Translations under genes and position numbers: made by a program
The notes under the pieces: model-generated
Seen by the model: only the letters and a program-made list of their open reading frames with translations
Database searches by the model: none
What the model was told of the DNA's origin: nothing
In this document: piece by piece, positions 15,030 to 22,484 of the stretch
Position numbering within the stretch: the stretch's first letter is position 1
Layout: each line of letters begins with the position of its first letter
DNA from: JAHFOW01 sp964370795
Lineage (GTDB): Bacteria; Planctomycetota; Brocadiia; Brocadiales; Brocadiaceae
Assembly: GCA_964370795.1 (NCBI GenBank)
Contig: CAYJME010000024.1
Span: 1-24,018 of the forward strand
Direction of reading: 5' to 3'
DNA: 24,018 nt

Positions 15030-15071
15030 AAGAAATATTTAATATGCTGAAGAAATTATTAAGACCTATAC

Positions 15072-15097
15072 ATTATACAGGTATTACGAATTGTCAA
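15072..15097 (-). promoter_or_regulatory. Possible ruvC promoter
   Basis: On the minus strand a perfect TATAAT (15077-15072) lies about 43 bases before ruvC. A TTGACA (15097-15092) is only 14 bases upstream of it, shorter than optimal. The -10 is credible; the -35 pairing is doubtful. Confidence 0.4.
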
Positions 15098-15217
15098 TAA
15101 AAATCATGGGTAAGAATTTGTAAAATTCTTTTGTATCTGCGGTATGATTCCTATAATATTTAGACTTTTAGAATTTGAATATGTGACTTTTTGACTATAG
15201 TTAATGCTCAGAGAACG

Positions 15218-15312
15218 TTGTTATTGCGAAGTTCCTTCGATTAACGCAGGATATGCTTTGTCTGAAGCAATCTCACAAGGGAAAGATTGCTTCGCTCCGC
15301 TCGCAATGACAA
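15218..15312. repeat. 95-bp dispersed inverted-repeat element
   Basis: Outer arms TTGTTATTGCGA (15218-15229) and TCGCAATGACAA (15301-15312) are inverted repeats with one mismatch. An inner perfect stem GAAGCAATCT / AGATTGCTTC (15264-15273 / 15284-15293) encloses a 10-base loop. The wording (TTGC..GAAGCAATCT..TCGCTCCGCTCGCAATGACA) is that of a widespread non-coding REP/MITE-like family. It sits about 45 bases upstream of pyrD and fills most of the 329-base ruvC-pyrD gap, where no gene is seen. Confidence 0.75.
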
Positions 15313-15358
15313 TGGTGACGTTTACTATTAAGAGAGCACACGATTTCATGGAAATAAG

Positions 15359-16279
15359 ATGTCTCGTATAGATCTGTCGGTCAGTTTATGTAATATCCAA
15401 TTAACCAACCCAACCATCCTTGCCTCCGGGATATTAGGGACAACGAAGGCGCTGTTGAAGCGGGTGGGGGAGAATGGCGCGGGTGCGGTAACGATTAAAT
15501 CCATTAGCAGGGAGCCACGGGAAGGACATAAGAACCCAACCGTTATTGCCTTTGAGGCTGGCATGTTGAATGCCGTGGGTTATTCGAATCCCGGCGTTGA
15601 GGCTGCTGCCAGGGAATTTACCAACCTCGAAGATGTCCGTAAACCTGTTATTGCCAGTGTTGTTGGAACGCAGAAGGATGATTTTGTGCATGTTGTTGAG
15701 GGGCTCTCCGCACTAAAATTCTCAGCGATAGAAATACCTCTTTCCTGTCCACATACACCAGGGTTTGGTCTGCTTGCCGGGCAGGGTACTCCACAAGCGA
15801 CATTTGAGATAACATCCGCGATAAGAAAAATTACCCGATTACCGATATTTGTTAAGGTCTCCCCTAATATACCGGAGATTTGCACGATTGCAAAGGCTGC
15901 CGAAGATGCAGGCGCTGATGCGATTACGGCTGTGAATTCAATGGGACCGGGGATGTGTATTAATATAGAAGCCCGAAAACCCATTTTGAGTTTCAAGGTG
16001 GGGGGCGTTACAGGCGATGCTTTGAGACCTATTGCCCTACGATGTGTGTATGATATTTATAAGGCTGTAAAGATTCCCATCATTGGTGTGGGTGGAATTT
16101 CAACAGGACGTCATGCTCTGGAGATGATGATGGCAGGGGCATCAGCCGTTGGGATTGGCACGGGTGTTTATAACCGGGGGATTGATATCTTTCAAAAGAT
16201 ATGCGACGAGATGTCTCAATGGATGCAGGAAAATGGTATTCACAATATAAAAAGTATTATAGGCGCTGCTCATGATTGA
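15359..16279 (+). CDS. pyrD: Dihydroorotate dehydrogenase, class 1B catalytic subunit (306 aa)
   Basis: It oxidises dihydroorotate to orotate in pyrimidine synthesis using FMN, passing electrons to PyrK and on to NAD+. 'ILASGILG' opens the barrel, K47 lies in 'TIKS', and the catalytic-base cysteine is C130 in 'LSCPHTPGFG'. 'KVSPN', 'AVNSMGPG' and 'GVGGISTGRHALEMMMAGASAVGIGTG' are the usual FMN/phosphate loops. The motif reads IPLSCPH where N-x-SCPN is more common; the H form occurs in the family, but the P is a little unusual. GGAAATAAG leads into the ATG. It overlaps pyrK by eight bases. Confidence 0.95.
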   Translation: MSRIDLSVSLCNIQLTNPTILASGILGTTKALLKRVGENGAGAVTIKSISREPREGHKNPTVIAFEAGMLNAVGYSNPGVEAAAREFTNLEDVRKPVIASVVGTQKDDFVHVVEGLSALKFSAIEIPLSCPHTPGFGLLAGQGTPQATFEITSAIRKITRLPIFVKVSPNIPEICTIAKAAEDAGADAITAVNSMGPGMCINIEARKPILSFKVGGVTGDALRPIALRCVYDIYKAVKIPIIGVGGISTGRHALEMMMAGASAVGIGTGVYNRGIDIFQKICDEMSQWMQENGIHNIKSIIGAAHD

Positions 16280-17051
16280 ACAACCGGTGATGGTGAAAAT
16301 TTGCGATATAGAGGAGGAATCCCCGGGCGTTAAAACGTTCTTTTTTCAATCTCAGGTACGATTTGACCCGGGACAATTTGTCATGGTATGGATACCGCTC
16401 CTCGATGAGAAGCCATTTACTATTTCTTATATTCAGGATGGGCGTATAGGTATTTCTGTCTTGAAAAGGGGGGTATTTACCACCGCCTTGCATAATAAAA
16501 AAATAGGGGATATGATTGGCATCCGCGGCCCGTACGGCAGGGGATTTGGTTTAAAAACAGATTCAGCGGTATGCGTTGTCGGTGGTGGTATCGGGATGGC
16601 ATCGCTGACAACGGTTATTGAAAGATTGAAACGCGTAACAATTATTCAAGGGGCCAGGACTTTAGCGGAGTTGTTGTATCGAAAACGCTTCAAAGACATG
16701 CACGTGTGTACCGATGACGGTTCTGCAGGGTTGAAAGGCACTGCGGTTGACCTGTTCGCCGATCTTTTGGTGAAACAACAATTCAGAAAGGTCTATACGT
16801 GTGGTCCTGAAAGGATGATGGTTCGGGTTGTTGAATTATGTAAAAAATATGCCGTCGAATGCGAGGTGTCACTGGAACGATATATGAAGTGTGGTTTTGG
16901 GGTGTGCGGGCAATGTGATTGTAGCGGCAAACTCGTTTGTAAAGACGGCCCGGTTTTTGATCTGCAAGAATTAGGCACGATGGGAGATTTTGGCAAAATG
17001 ATAATGCGAAAGACTGGAGAAAGAGTCCCGATTAACAATTCAGTACATTAA
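16272..17051 (+). CDS. pyrK: Dihydroorotate dehydrogenase electron-transfer subunit (259 aa)
   Basis: This FAD and 2Fe-2S protein links PyrD to NAD+. The ferredoxin-reductase-like FAD domain has 'FDPGQFVMVWIPLLDEKPFTIS', the NAD half has 'VCVVGGGIGMASLTTV' and 'VYTCGPERMM', and the cluster ligands are C207-x4-C212-x2-C215 with C223 (C217 is an extra cysteine). The eight-base overlap with pyrD implies coupled translation. This NAD-linked pair suits an organism that does not rely on the quinone-linked class 2 enzyme. Length is typical. Confidence 0.95.
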   Translation: MIEQPVMVKICDIEEESPGVKTFFFQSQVRFDPGQFVMVWIPLLDEKPFTISYIQDGRIGISVLKRGVFTTALHNKKIGDMIGIRGPYGRGFGLKTDSAVCVVGGGIGMASLTTVIERLKRVTIIQGARTLAELLYRKRFKDMHVCTDDGSAGLKGTAVDLFADLLVKQQFRKVYTCGPERMMVRVVELCKKYAVECEVSLERYMKCGFGVCGQCDCSGKLVCKDGPVFDLQELGTMGDFGKMIMRKTGERVPINNSVH

Positions 17052-17143
17052 TTTCTTACAAAAAAATATTTTTACATTTTCAGTTGAGATGATAAGGGGA
17101 TGATGTGTTGGTTGTTCTTCCTGTTCTCTCTTTTTTAATTTTA

Positions 17144-17172
17144 TTGACATCGTAGGGTAAATATAGTATTTT
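17144..17172 (+). promoter_or_regulatory. Candidate promoter of tRNA-Glu
   Basis: A perfect TTGACA (17144-17149), a 17-base spacer and TATTTT (17167-17172) lie about 75 bases before the tRNA. Between them and the tRNA is a triple 7-mer AAATAGC/AAATAGC/AAATAGA (17189-17209). Confidence 0.5.
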
Positions 17173-17188
17173 ATTCAAATCAAATTTT

Positions 17189-17209
17189 AAATAGCAAATA
17201 GCAAATAGA
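17189..17209. repeat. Three tandem 7-mers (AAATAGC-like)
   Basis: Two exact AAATAGC units and one AAATAGA unit lie in direct tandem in the leader of tRNA-Glu. This is probably simple-sequence slippage, with no known function. Confidence 0.6.
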
Positions 17210-17248
17210 AGAGATTTGCCAGTCTTTTAAAATTTTTTTGCATTTTAG

Positions 17249-17321
17249 GCCCCCATCGTCTAGTGGCCCAGGATGCCAGGTTCTCAGCCTGGAGACAGGG
17301 GTTCAAATCCCCTTGGGGGTA
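17249..17321 (+). tRNA. tRNA-Glu (anticodon CUC)
   Basis: A 73-base cloverleaf: acceptor GCCCCCA pairs with TGGGGGT (with a terminal G-T pair) and discriminator A. The anticodon stem CCAGG/CCTGG encloses loop TTCTCAG (anticodon CTC), and the T-arm AGGGG/CCCCT encloses TTCAAAT. CCA is not encoded, so a CCA-adding enzyme is required. It decodes GAG. Confidence 0.95.
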
Positions 17322-17530
17322 CTTAAACAGAGTTATCCTTTCACAACAAATACCGCAGTAATCAAGTTCTTGTTCTCATTGCCCGTCCGAAAGGAGAAGT
17401 TACAATCCAGGTTTTTAAGATTTTAGACAAAAAATCTCATATTAATGTTGGGGAATTTTGAACTGGGGATGTGGTGCGGGATGTATCCTGCATAAGCAGC
17501 ATAAATGTCGAGCTAGAATGAAAAATAGTC

Positions 17531-17545
17531 GCTGCCGAAGGCAGC
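17531..17545. repeat. Short hairpin upstream of the zinc-knuckle gene
   Basis: GCTGCC (17531-17536) and GGCAGC (17540-17545) enclose GAA. It lies about 45 bases before the ATG in the leader and is not followed by a T-run. It could be a leader structure or a dispersed-repeat scrap. Confidence 0.4.
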
Positions 17546-17589
17546 CTAATTCGTCGGATATAAAAATAAATAAAAAGGAGGATGTAATT

Positions 17590-17898
17590 ATGGGGAATGC
17601 TTATACCTGTAAGACATGCGGGCTGGTATCAACGGATAAAGGTCATCTTTGTAACCCGGTCATGGCAAAAAAGGTCGTTGCCTGTAAATATTGCGGGACA
17701 GTAACGGGTGACCCCAGGCATGTTTGCGCGCCAAAGGTAATGAATTTAAAGTATGCATGTGGTTCCTGCGGTCGGCTTGCTGCTAAGAAAGAATTACTGT
17801 GCCATCCAACGCCCCTGGCAAAACCAAAGAAAGCGGTTAAAAAAGTTGCGCCAACAAAAGCAGTAAAATCTAAAAACTTAAAAGGTAAAAAAAAGTAA
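17590..17898 (+). CDS. Triple zinc-knuckle protein with Lys/Ala/Pro-rich tail (102 aa)
   Basis: Three tandem 25-residue repeats carry CxxC...HxC knuckles. They are C7-C10-H19-C21, then C32-C35-H44-C46, then C57-C60-C71 with H72 taking the place of the shifted histidine. The first two would each bind a zinc; the third is a variant. Residues 75-102 are rich in Lys, Ala, Pro and Val, like a histone-H1 tail, which suggests nucleic-acid binding. The frame is open back to 17458, but AAAAGGAGG just upstream of 17590 sets the start. It sits between two tRNA genes. No named family is recognised; an RNA- or ribosome-associated role is only a guess. Confidence 0.8.
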   Translation: MGNAYTCKTCGLVSTDKGHLCNPVMAKKVVACKYCGTVTGDPRHVCAPKVMNLKYACGSCGRLAAKKELLCHPTPLAKPKKAVKKVAPTKAVKSKNLKGKKK

Positions 17899-17944
17899 GG
17901 AACGGTAAACACAGGTTTATTTGTGGGGTAGGCGTTTGATTATA

Positions 17945-18022
<78 letters not shown>

Positions 18023-18052
18023 TTTTATAGTGCGACATACGAGTAGGATGCT

Positions 18053-18080
18053 ATTATACGTAATATCTGCTTAAATACAA
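18053..18080 (-). promoter_or_regulatory. Promoter of tRNA-Pro
   Basis: On the minus strand TTGTAT (18080-18075), a 16-base spacer and a perfect TATAAT (18058-18053) lie about 31 bases before the tRNA 5' end, a normal distance for a tRNA gene. Confidence 0.6.
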
Positions 18081-18228
18081 GTAAAAATAATATTATATTT
18101 AACTATTTTTGAATTGTGCAGTTAGAATATGCCGGAAAAAATAATTAAACACGTGGAACAATTTTAAATATAATATTGTTTTTAAAAAAGTGAAGTTTAT
18201 ATTTGTTGGCTTTTGTAGGAGTTGATTG

Positions 18229-18498
18229 ATGGGAGTTCAGCAGAAAGAAAAAACCAAACGTAAAACAACAAAAAAATACAACGAAAAGACCCTTTCTCTC
18301 AAAAATGTTTATACGGATAAAGCGGAGAGGTCTTGTCTCATGTGTGGAAAAAAATTCATTAGCCGCGGTCCTCACAACAGAAGGTGTCAGAAGTGTAACC
18401 AGAAGATTGACCAGGCGGCAGAGAACACTTTCTATATTCCAACCATTTATACAAATGACAGTACGGTTGGAGGAGATTTTGTGCCGGTTGTTGAATAG
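18229..18498 (+). CDS. Small zinc-ribbon protein (89 aa)
   Basis: After a basic N-terminus ('KEKTKRKTTKKYNEK') comes a compact zinc ribbon, C36-x2-C39 in 'SCLMCGKKFISRGPHNRRC' with C53-x2-C56, then a short acidic tail. The 'CLMCxxxFxSxGPHNRxCxxC' wording recurs in small uncharacterised bacterial proteins, often near translation or cell-cycle genes; function is unknown. The in-frame TTG at 18226 is rejected because AGGAG (18217-18221) is spaced correctly for ATG 18229. A strong terminator follows. Confidence 0.8.
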   Translation: MGVQQKEKTKRKTTKKYNEKTLSLKNVYTDKAERSCLMCGKKFISRGPHNRRCQKCNQKIDQAAENTFYIPTIYTNDSTVGGDFVPVVE

Positions 18499-18524
18499 TT
18501 AAATTGTAGCGGGAAAAATATCAT

Positions 18525-18562
18525 AAAGGGGTTGTGTAAAATTATTACATAACCCCTTTTTT
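18525..18562 (+). terminator. Strong intrinsic terminator
   Basis: Arms 18525-18539 and 18545-18559 form a 15-bp stem with a single mismatch or wobble, and a T6 run (18557-18562) follows. It ends the zinc-ribbon gene. The minus-strand glycosyltransferase stop codon (18547-18545) lies inside its right arm. Confidence 0.85.
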
Positions 18563-19612
18563 GTTTGATAGTGTGGTTAAGATATTCTTTAACATTATTT
18601 TAGACTTAAAAGTGATTTCTTGCGATAAAAATAATATAAAATAAAAAAATACGATTGCGCATGTGTGTACGTGTTGTTTTTGAAAGGCCAATTTGAATGA
18701 ATTCAATGCTTCCCCAAACCTGCCTTTTATAAAATAGTATTTTCCAAGCCTAAAATGGGCATTCAATAATTCCTTCTTTAAGATTTTTTTGCATTTCTTA
18801 TCCATCCAGGGATAGTTTATTGCATTTGGACAAATTTCGATTGTTCTTTTACAGATAAATTCACTATTGAATGTTACGTTAGTTCCATGAAATCGTCTGT
18901 GGATTAGTACCTTGTCTACAAAACCCAGCTTGATTTGATGGAATGATCTGGTTCCAAACTCATATATTTCTCTCCCATCAAACTTTTTCTCAAACATCTC
19001 AAATTTGACAGCAATTGTTTTCCTTACTATCAAAGTAGAAGGCAGGATAAAATTGCCGAGCAAATATTCATAGAGTATATTTTCTTTAGCAAATACTTTG
19101 CATTCAGGGTGGGCTTCAGATATTGATTTTACGGGAATTTTTCGAAATATAATATTCTGGTCAAAAAATGTTCTCCTATCAAAACCTCTTTCATAAAAAT
19201 CATGAAAATTAGAAAATACCAAACCAATATCAGGGCATGAATCTAAAAATTCAACCTGTATCTTTAATTTCTCTGGCAACCATATATCATCGGCATCAAC
19301 TAAGGCAATATATTCACCGCGCGCAACATTTAATCCATGTAAGCGTGCATTGGTGACGCCACCATTCTCTTGGTAATAATACCTAATGGTATCTTCATAC
19401 GTTTTTAACACTTCTGTGGTATTGTCAAATGAACCGTCATCTATAACAACAATCTCGAAATCTTTATATGTTTGATTGAATAATGAATCAATCGTCTCGC
19501 GTATGTACAGTTCAGAATTATACGCTGGTATGATAATGCTTACTTTCGGGGTGTTTTGTCTTACGGAGTTAATTTCATTATTATTTGGGCCAATAAATTG
19601 ATCATAATTCAT
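18545..19612 (-). CDS. Family 2 glycosyltransferase, copy 2 (355 aa)
   Basis: It has the same architecture as 8698-9726: 'VSIIIPAYNSELYIRETIDS', 'DFEIVVIDDGSFDNT', and the metal site 'LVDADDIWLPEK'. A C-terminal helical part follows, and the hydrophobic end segment is 'AIVFFYFILFLSQEITF'. Homology to copy 1 starts at 'QNTPKVS' and runs to nearly the end, while the first ~17 residues differ. The last six residues (NKKGVM) are read from the neighbour's terminator arm, so the native 3' end was probably lost at the junction. AGGGAA precedes the ATG. A good minus-strand promoter lies about 90 bases upstream. It should decorate a surface glycan; sugar unknown. Confidence 0.87.
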   Translation of the reverse strand: MNYDQFIGPNNNEINSVRQNTPKVSIIIPAYNSELYIRETIDSLFNQTYKDFEIVVIDDGSFDNTTEVLKTYEDTIRYYYQENGGVTNARLHGLNVARGEYIALVDADDIWLPEKLKIQVEFLDSCPDIGLVFSNFHDFYERGFDRRTFFDQNIIFRKIPVKSISEAHPECKVFAKENILYEYLLGNFILPSTLIVRKTIAVKFEMFEKKFDGREIYEFGTRSFHQIKLGFVDKVLIHRRFHGTNVTFNSEFICKRTIEICPNAINYPWMDKKCKKILKKELLNAHFRLGKYYFIKGRFGEALNSFKLAFQKQHVHTCAIVFFYFILFLSQEITFKSKIMLKNILTTLSNKKGVM

Positions 19613-19632
19613 TATTTGTTCCCTAGGTAAAG

Positions 19633-19664
19633 CAGGAAGCGTTTATATACTATTTTACTTCCTG
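19633..19664. promoter_or_regulatory. 7-bp inverted repeat in the leader of glycosyltransferase copy 2
   Basis: CAGGAAG (19633-19639) and CTTCCTG (19658-19664) are perfect inverted repeats with an 18-base AT-rich centre. They lie between the promoter and the ribosome site. They could be an operator or a leader hairpin; there is no direct evidence for either. Confidence 0.35.
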
Positions 19665-19705
19665 TGAATAATCTGTTGACAGTTGAAATATTGATTATAG
19701 TTGTT

Positions 19706-19734
19706 CCTATAACTTTAATGTCTTATTTTGTCAA
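19706..19734 (-). promoter_or_regulatory. Sigma70 promoter of glycosyltransferase copy 2
   Basis: On the minus strand a perfect TTGACA (19734-19729), a 17-base spacer and TATAGG (19711-19706) lie about 95 bases before the ATG at 19612. Confidence 0.6.
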
Positions 19735-19824
19735 ATAGTACGATAATGTCAACAATTTAATGTGAAGTATTTTACTTTAATTTGTTTGAAGATAGTTCGA
19801 TGGTGATACAGGGCAATAAATAGG

Positions 19825-19853
19825 TTGAATACATGAATAGGAAATGATAAACT
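19825..19853 (+). promoter_or_regulatory. Candidate promoter of the ELFV dehydrogenase
   Basis: TTGAAT (19825-19830), a 17-base spacer and TAAACT (19848-19853) lie about 125 bases before ATG 19979. This is a moderate match. The rest of the 366-base divergent gap holds no further gene that I can see. Confidence 0.35.
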
Positions 19854-19978
19854 TTCAGCCACTGGAGGTATTTCTGAATGATATTGATTTTGTCTGATGA
19901 TATCTGGGTTGGGTGCCAATTACGGTCGATGGATGATTGAGCCAACCTTCACATAGTTATCGAGGGAGGTTACATAAA

Positions 19979-21163
19979 ATGCATGTCACCCCAGAACTTT
20001 TCATAAAAGTATATGATGAAGAATACGGGTTATTCGGTTATTTAGTAATTGATACAACCGTTGGTGGAAGATGCTGGGGAGGGGTAAGAATCATGCCTGA
20101 ACTCAGTGAGGAGGAAATGATGCTTATTGCCCGAACAATGACTTTAAAATATGGCTTTCTCGGTTTTGGCATAGGTGGTGCAAAGGCGGGTGTAATGGTA
20201 AGCGAAAAAGCAACAACAGAAGATAAGAAAAAAATACTGTTTAAATTTGGGCAGAGGATTGGTGCATTTATCCAGGGTGGAATTTTTATGCCAGGCACTG
20301 ATATGAATTGTAGTGTAGAAGATCTGAAATCAATTTATCAAGGAGCTCAAATGAATGCGAGGTTTCAGAAATTCAAAGACATATCATATGTATATACAAG
20401 CTGGACCGTTGTAGAATCAATAAAAGCAGCAGCGGAGAAATTAGCGTTAAATTTGAATGGTTTAACAGTCGCAATTCAAGGTTTTGGGAAGGTTGGCAGC
20501 GAATGTGCAAAACTTCTTGCTGAAATGGGTTTGAAAATCATTGCAGTTTCCACAGTAAAAGGTGCTATTTACAATGAAAATGGTTTAAATATTGAGATGG
20601 TAATGTCCTTAAAGGATACATTTAGCGATGATTTTGTAAACAAGGCGAACGAAAAAAAAATAGATCGGGAGGGACTTCTTTATTTAAATACAGATGTACT
20701 GATTCCTGCTGCAACATCGCTGAGTATAAATTCTGAAAATTTTCAAAAAGTAAATGCGAAAATCATATCATGCGCTGCAAATGCTCCAATGACCGATGAG
20801 ATTTACGAAAAATTGCATAAGAAGGGTATCGTGGTTATTCCCGATGCCGTAGCTAACTGCGGAGGTTCTTTTGGGAGTTCGCTTGAAAGGTCTGTTGGGT
20901 ATGATAAGATTTATAGAATAATACAGGAAGATTATTCTCAGGTTATTAAGCGACTGATAGAAAAAAGTTTGAGAACGGGTATAAGTTTAAGAAGATTAAG
21001 CCTGGAAATCGTAATGAAACGGTTTACCGATAGCAAGAGAAGGATCGAAAATAGTATGAAAAATAAAGTTATCCATTTTACGAATACCAACATTACGCGA
21101 GTTTTGCATAAAATACGTAACCAAAAATATAACGTTAACATTTTTGGTGAATTGTTAAAATAA
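19979..21163 (+). CDS. Glu/Leu/Phe/Val-type dehydrogenase (394 aa)
   Basis: It is an NAD(P)-dependent amino-acid dehydrogenase of the ELFV superfamily, interconverting an amino acid and its 2-oxoacid plus ammonia. The substrate domain has 'GGRCWGGVRIMPE', the lysine of 'MTLKYGF', the catalytic lysine in 'GIGGAKAGV' and the aspartate in 'MPGTDMNCS'. The Rossmann domain starts at 'AIQGFGKVGSECAKLL'. 'LIPAATSLSI' and 'ANAPMTDEI' follow in the expected order. TTG 19937 is in frame, but GGGAGG lies well before ATG 19979. A basic tail of about 60 residues ('KRRIENSMKNKV' onward) is not typical. Placed among glycan genes, it may supply an amino or keto precursor. Glutamate versus branched-chain specificity cannot be decided by eye. 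Confidence 0.85.
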   Translation: MHVTPELFIKVYDEEYGLFGYLVIDTTVGGRCWGGVRIMPELSEEEMMLIARTMTLKYGFLGFGIGGAKAGVMVSEKATTEDKKKILFKFGQRIGAFIQGGIFMPGTDMNCSVEDLKSIYQGAQMNARFQKFKDISYVYTSWTVVESIKAAAEKLALNLNGLTVAIQGFGKVGSECAKLLAEMGLKIIAVSTVKGAIYNENGLNIEMVMSLKDTFSDDFVNKANEKKIDREGLLYLNTDVLIPAATSLSINSENFQKVNAKIISCAANAPMTDEIYEKLHKKGIVVIPDAVANCGGSFGSSLERSVGYDKIYRIIQEDYSQVIKRLIEKSLRTGISLRRLSLEIVMKRFTDSKRRIENSMKNKVIHFTNTNITRVLHKIRNQKYNVNIFGELLK

Positions 21164-21218
21164 AAAAATAGATCAGATTCAGACAAATATTTCTTTCTTA
21201 AACAAATTCCTTAAACAG

Positions 21219-21239
21219 TTTGCCTCATGCTTCGGCAAA
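21219..21239. other. Weak hairpin downstream of the dehydrogenase
   Basis: TTTGCC (21219-21224) and GGCAAA (21234-21239) enclose nine bases, followed by an A-rich rather than T-rich stretch. It is at best a weak terminator. The remaining gap up to 21337 has no gene. Confidence 0.3.
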
Positions 21240-21337
21240 AAGCAAATGACGATGTTTACCCCTCTCATCTATGCCCTCTTTAAAGAGTTAAGTTTTTCCC
21301 ATAATTCTCGTAAACAATACAAACAGAAGGAGAAGAG

Positions 21338-22435
21338 ATGATAAAAATGATGATGCGAAATTATGATAGTGCAAGACGTTTGGTTCCTGTGGTTGTTGGA
21401 GTGGCGCTGATAGGTATTGGGTTGATTATCAGCAGGTGTGCTATCTCCAGCGATTGGAACTTAACTTCTCAGAATACGGCTCAGAGCGAGAAAAAATCTG
21501 TTGATGAACCCTGGTCAAGTCACGAAAAAACGGTAAACAGCGTTACCTTCAGTCCTGATGGCAAGATGCTGGCCTCGGGTAACGATAACGGCGTTGTACT
21601 ATGGGATTTGAAGGGTATGAGGACTATTGGTGAACCTCTTATTGGTCATAGCGGTGGAGTATTGAGTGTCGCCTTCAGCACAGATGGAAAAATGCTGGTA
21701 TCGGGTGGTGCAGATGGTACTATTATTCTATGGGATATGGCGAGTATGAAGTCTTTGTGTGTGCCACTGACTGGACATGAAGGGTGGGTGGAATGTGTTG
21801 CATTCAGTCCGGATGGTAAAACATTGGCCTCATGTGGTGCGGATGGGCTCATTATTTTATGGGATGTGGCGGCTATGAAACCCATTGGTGAGCCTCTCAT
21901 CGGGCACGATGAACCGGTTGAATGCGTAGCTTTTAGTCCAGGCAGTAAGATCTTAGCCTCGTGCGGCGTGGACGGAAATGTTATTTTGTGGGATATAGAG
22001 AATATGAAACAAATTGGTGAACCGCTCAGAGGCCATAAAATGTGGGTGGAGAGTGTTGCCTTTAGCCCGGATGGCAAGATACTGGCATCAGGTAGTGATG
22101 ATGGAATGATTATCCTGTGGGACGTGGCAGGAAGAAAGCCGATGGAAAAGCCCTTAACAGGCCATAAGGGCGCTGTTGAGAGCATTGTATTCAGTCCGGA
22201 TGGCAAGATACTGGCCTCATGCAGTATGGATAAAACCGTTATCCTGTGGAACGTGGCAGACAGGAAGCCTATCGGTGAAGCCTTAACTGGTCATACAGCG
22301 TCGGTGGAGAGCGTTGCCTTTAGCCCGGACGGCAAGTTATTAGCCTCAGGTAGCGAGGATGGGACTATTGTTCTTTGGGATGTGGCGAGCCAGAAACCAA
22401 TTGCTGTACCCCTGGCTATAAGCAAATGGGATTAA
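21338..22435 (+). CDS. Membrane-anchored seven-bladed WD40 protein (365 aa)
   Basis: A short basic N-terminus leads into one hydrophobic segment (about 15-32, 'LVPVVVGVALIGIGLIIS'), then a linker, then seven WD40 units of exactly about 43 residues (62-362). Each follows 'GH..xVxSVAFSPDGKxLASGxxDGxxxLWDVAxxKPIGEPL'. Seven units make one closed beta-propeller, a protein-binding scaffold. The units are very alike in sequence, so they arose by recent tandem duplication. C34 follows 'IISR'; arginine at -1 is wrong for a lipobox, so I read a simple membrane anchor with the propeller outside the membrane. AGGAG lies six bases before the ATG. It is convergent with recQ. Partner unknown. Confidence 0.88.
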   Translation: MIKMMMRNYDSARRLVPVVVGVALIGIGLIISRCAISSDWNLTSQNTAQSEKKSVDEPWSSHEKTVNSVTFSPDGKMLASGNDNGVVLWDLKGMRTIGEPLIGHSGGVLSVAFSTDGKMLVSGGADGTIILWDMASMKSLCVPLTGHEGWVECVAFSPDGKTLASCGADGLIILWDVAAMKPIGEPLIGHDEPVECVAFSPGSKILASCGVDGNVILWDIENMKQIGEPLRGHKMWVESVAFSPDGKILASGSDDGMIILWDVAGRKPMEKPLTGHKGAVESIVFSPDGKILASCSMDKTVILWNVADRKPIGEALTGHTASVESVAFSPDGKLLASGSEDGTIVLWDVASQKPIAVPLAISKWD

Positions 22436-22484
22436 AAAGCATGTATATTGCCCGTTAGAAACAGACCAATAAAAGGTTTGATGG

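Noticed and set aside
17189..17209. AAATAGC tandem as a CRISPR or iteron array
   Set aside because: Only three 7-base units without spacers; no cas or replication gene nearby.
17458..17589. N-terminal extension of the zinc-knuckle protein
   Set aside because: The perfect AAGGAGG site just before 17590 and the repeat structure starting at residue 7 fix the later start.
21338..21440. WD40 protein as a lipoprotein anchored at C34
   Set aside because: The residue before the cysteine is arginine, which does not fit a lipobox.
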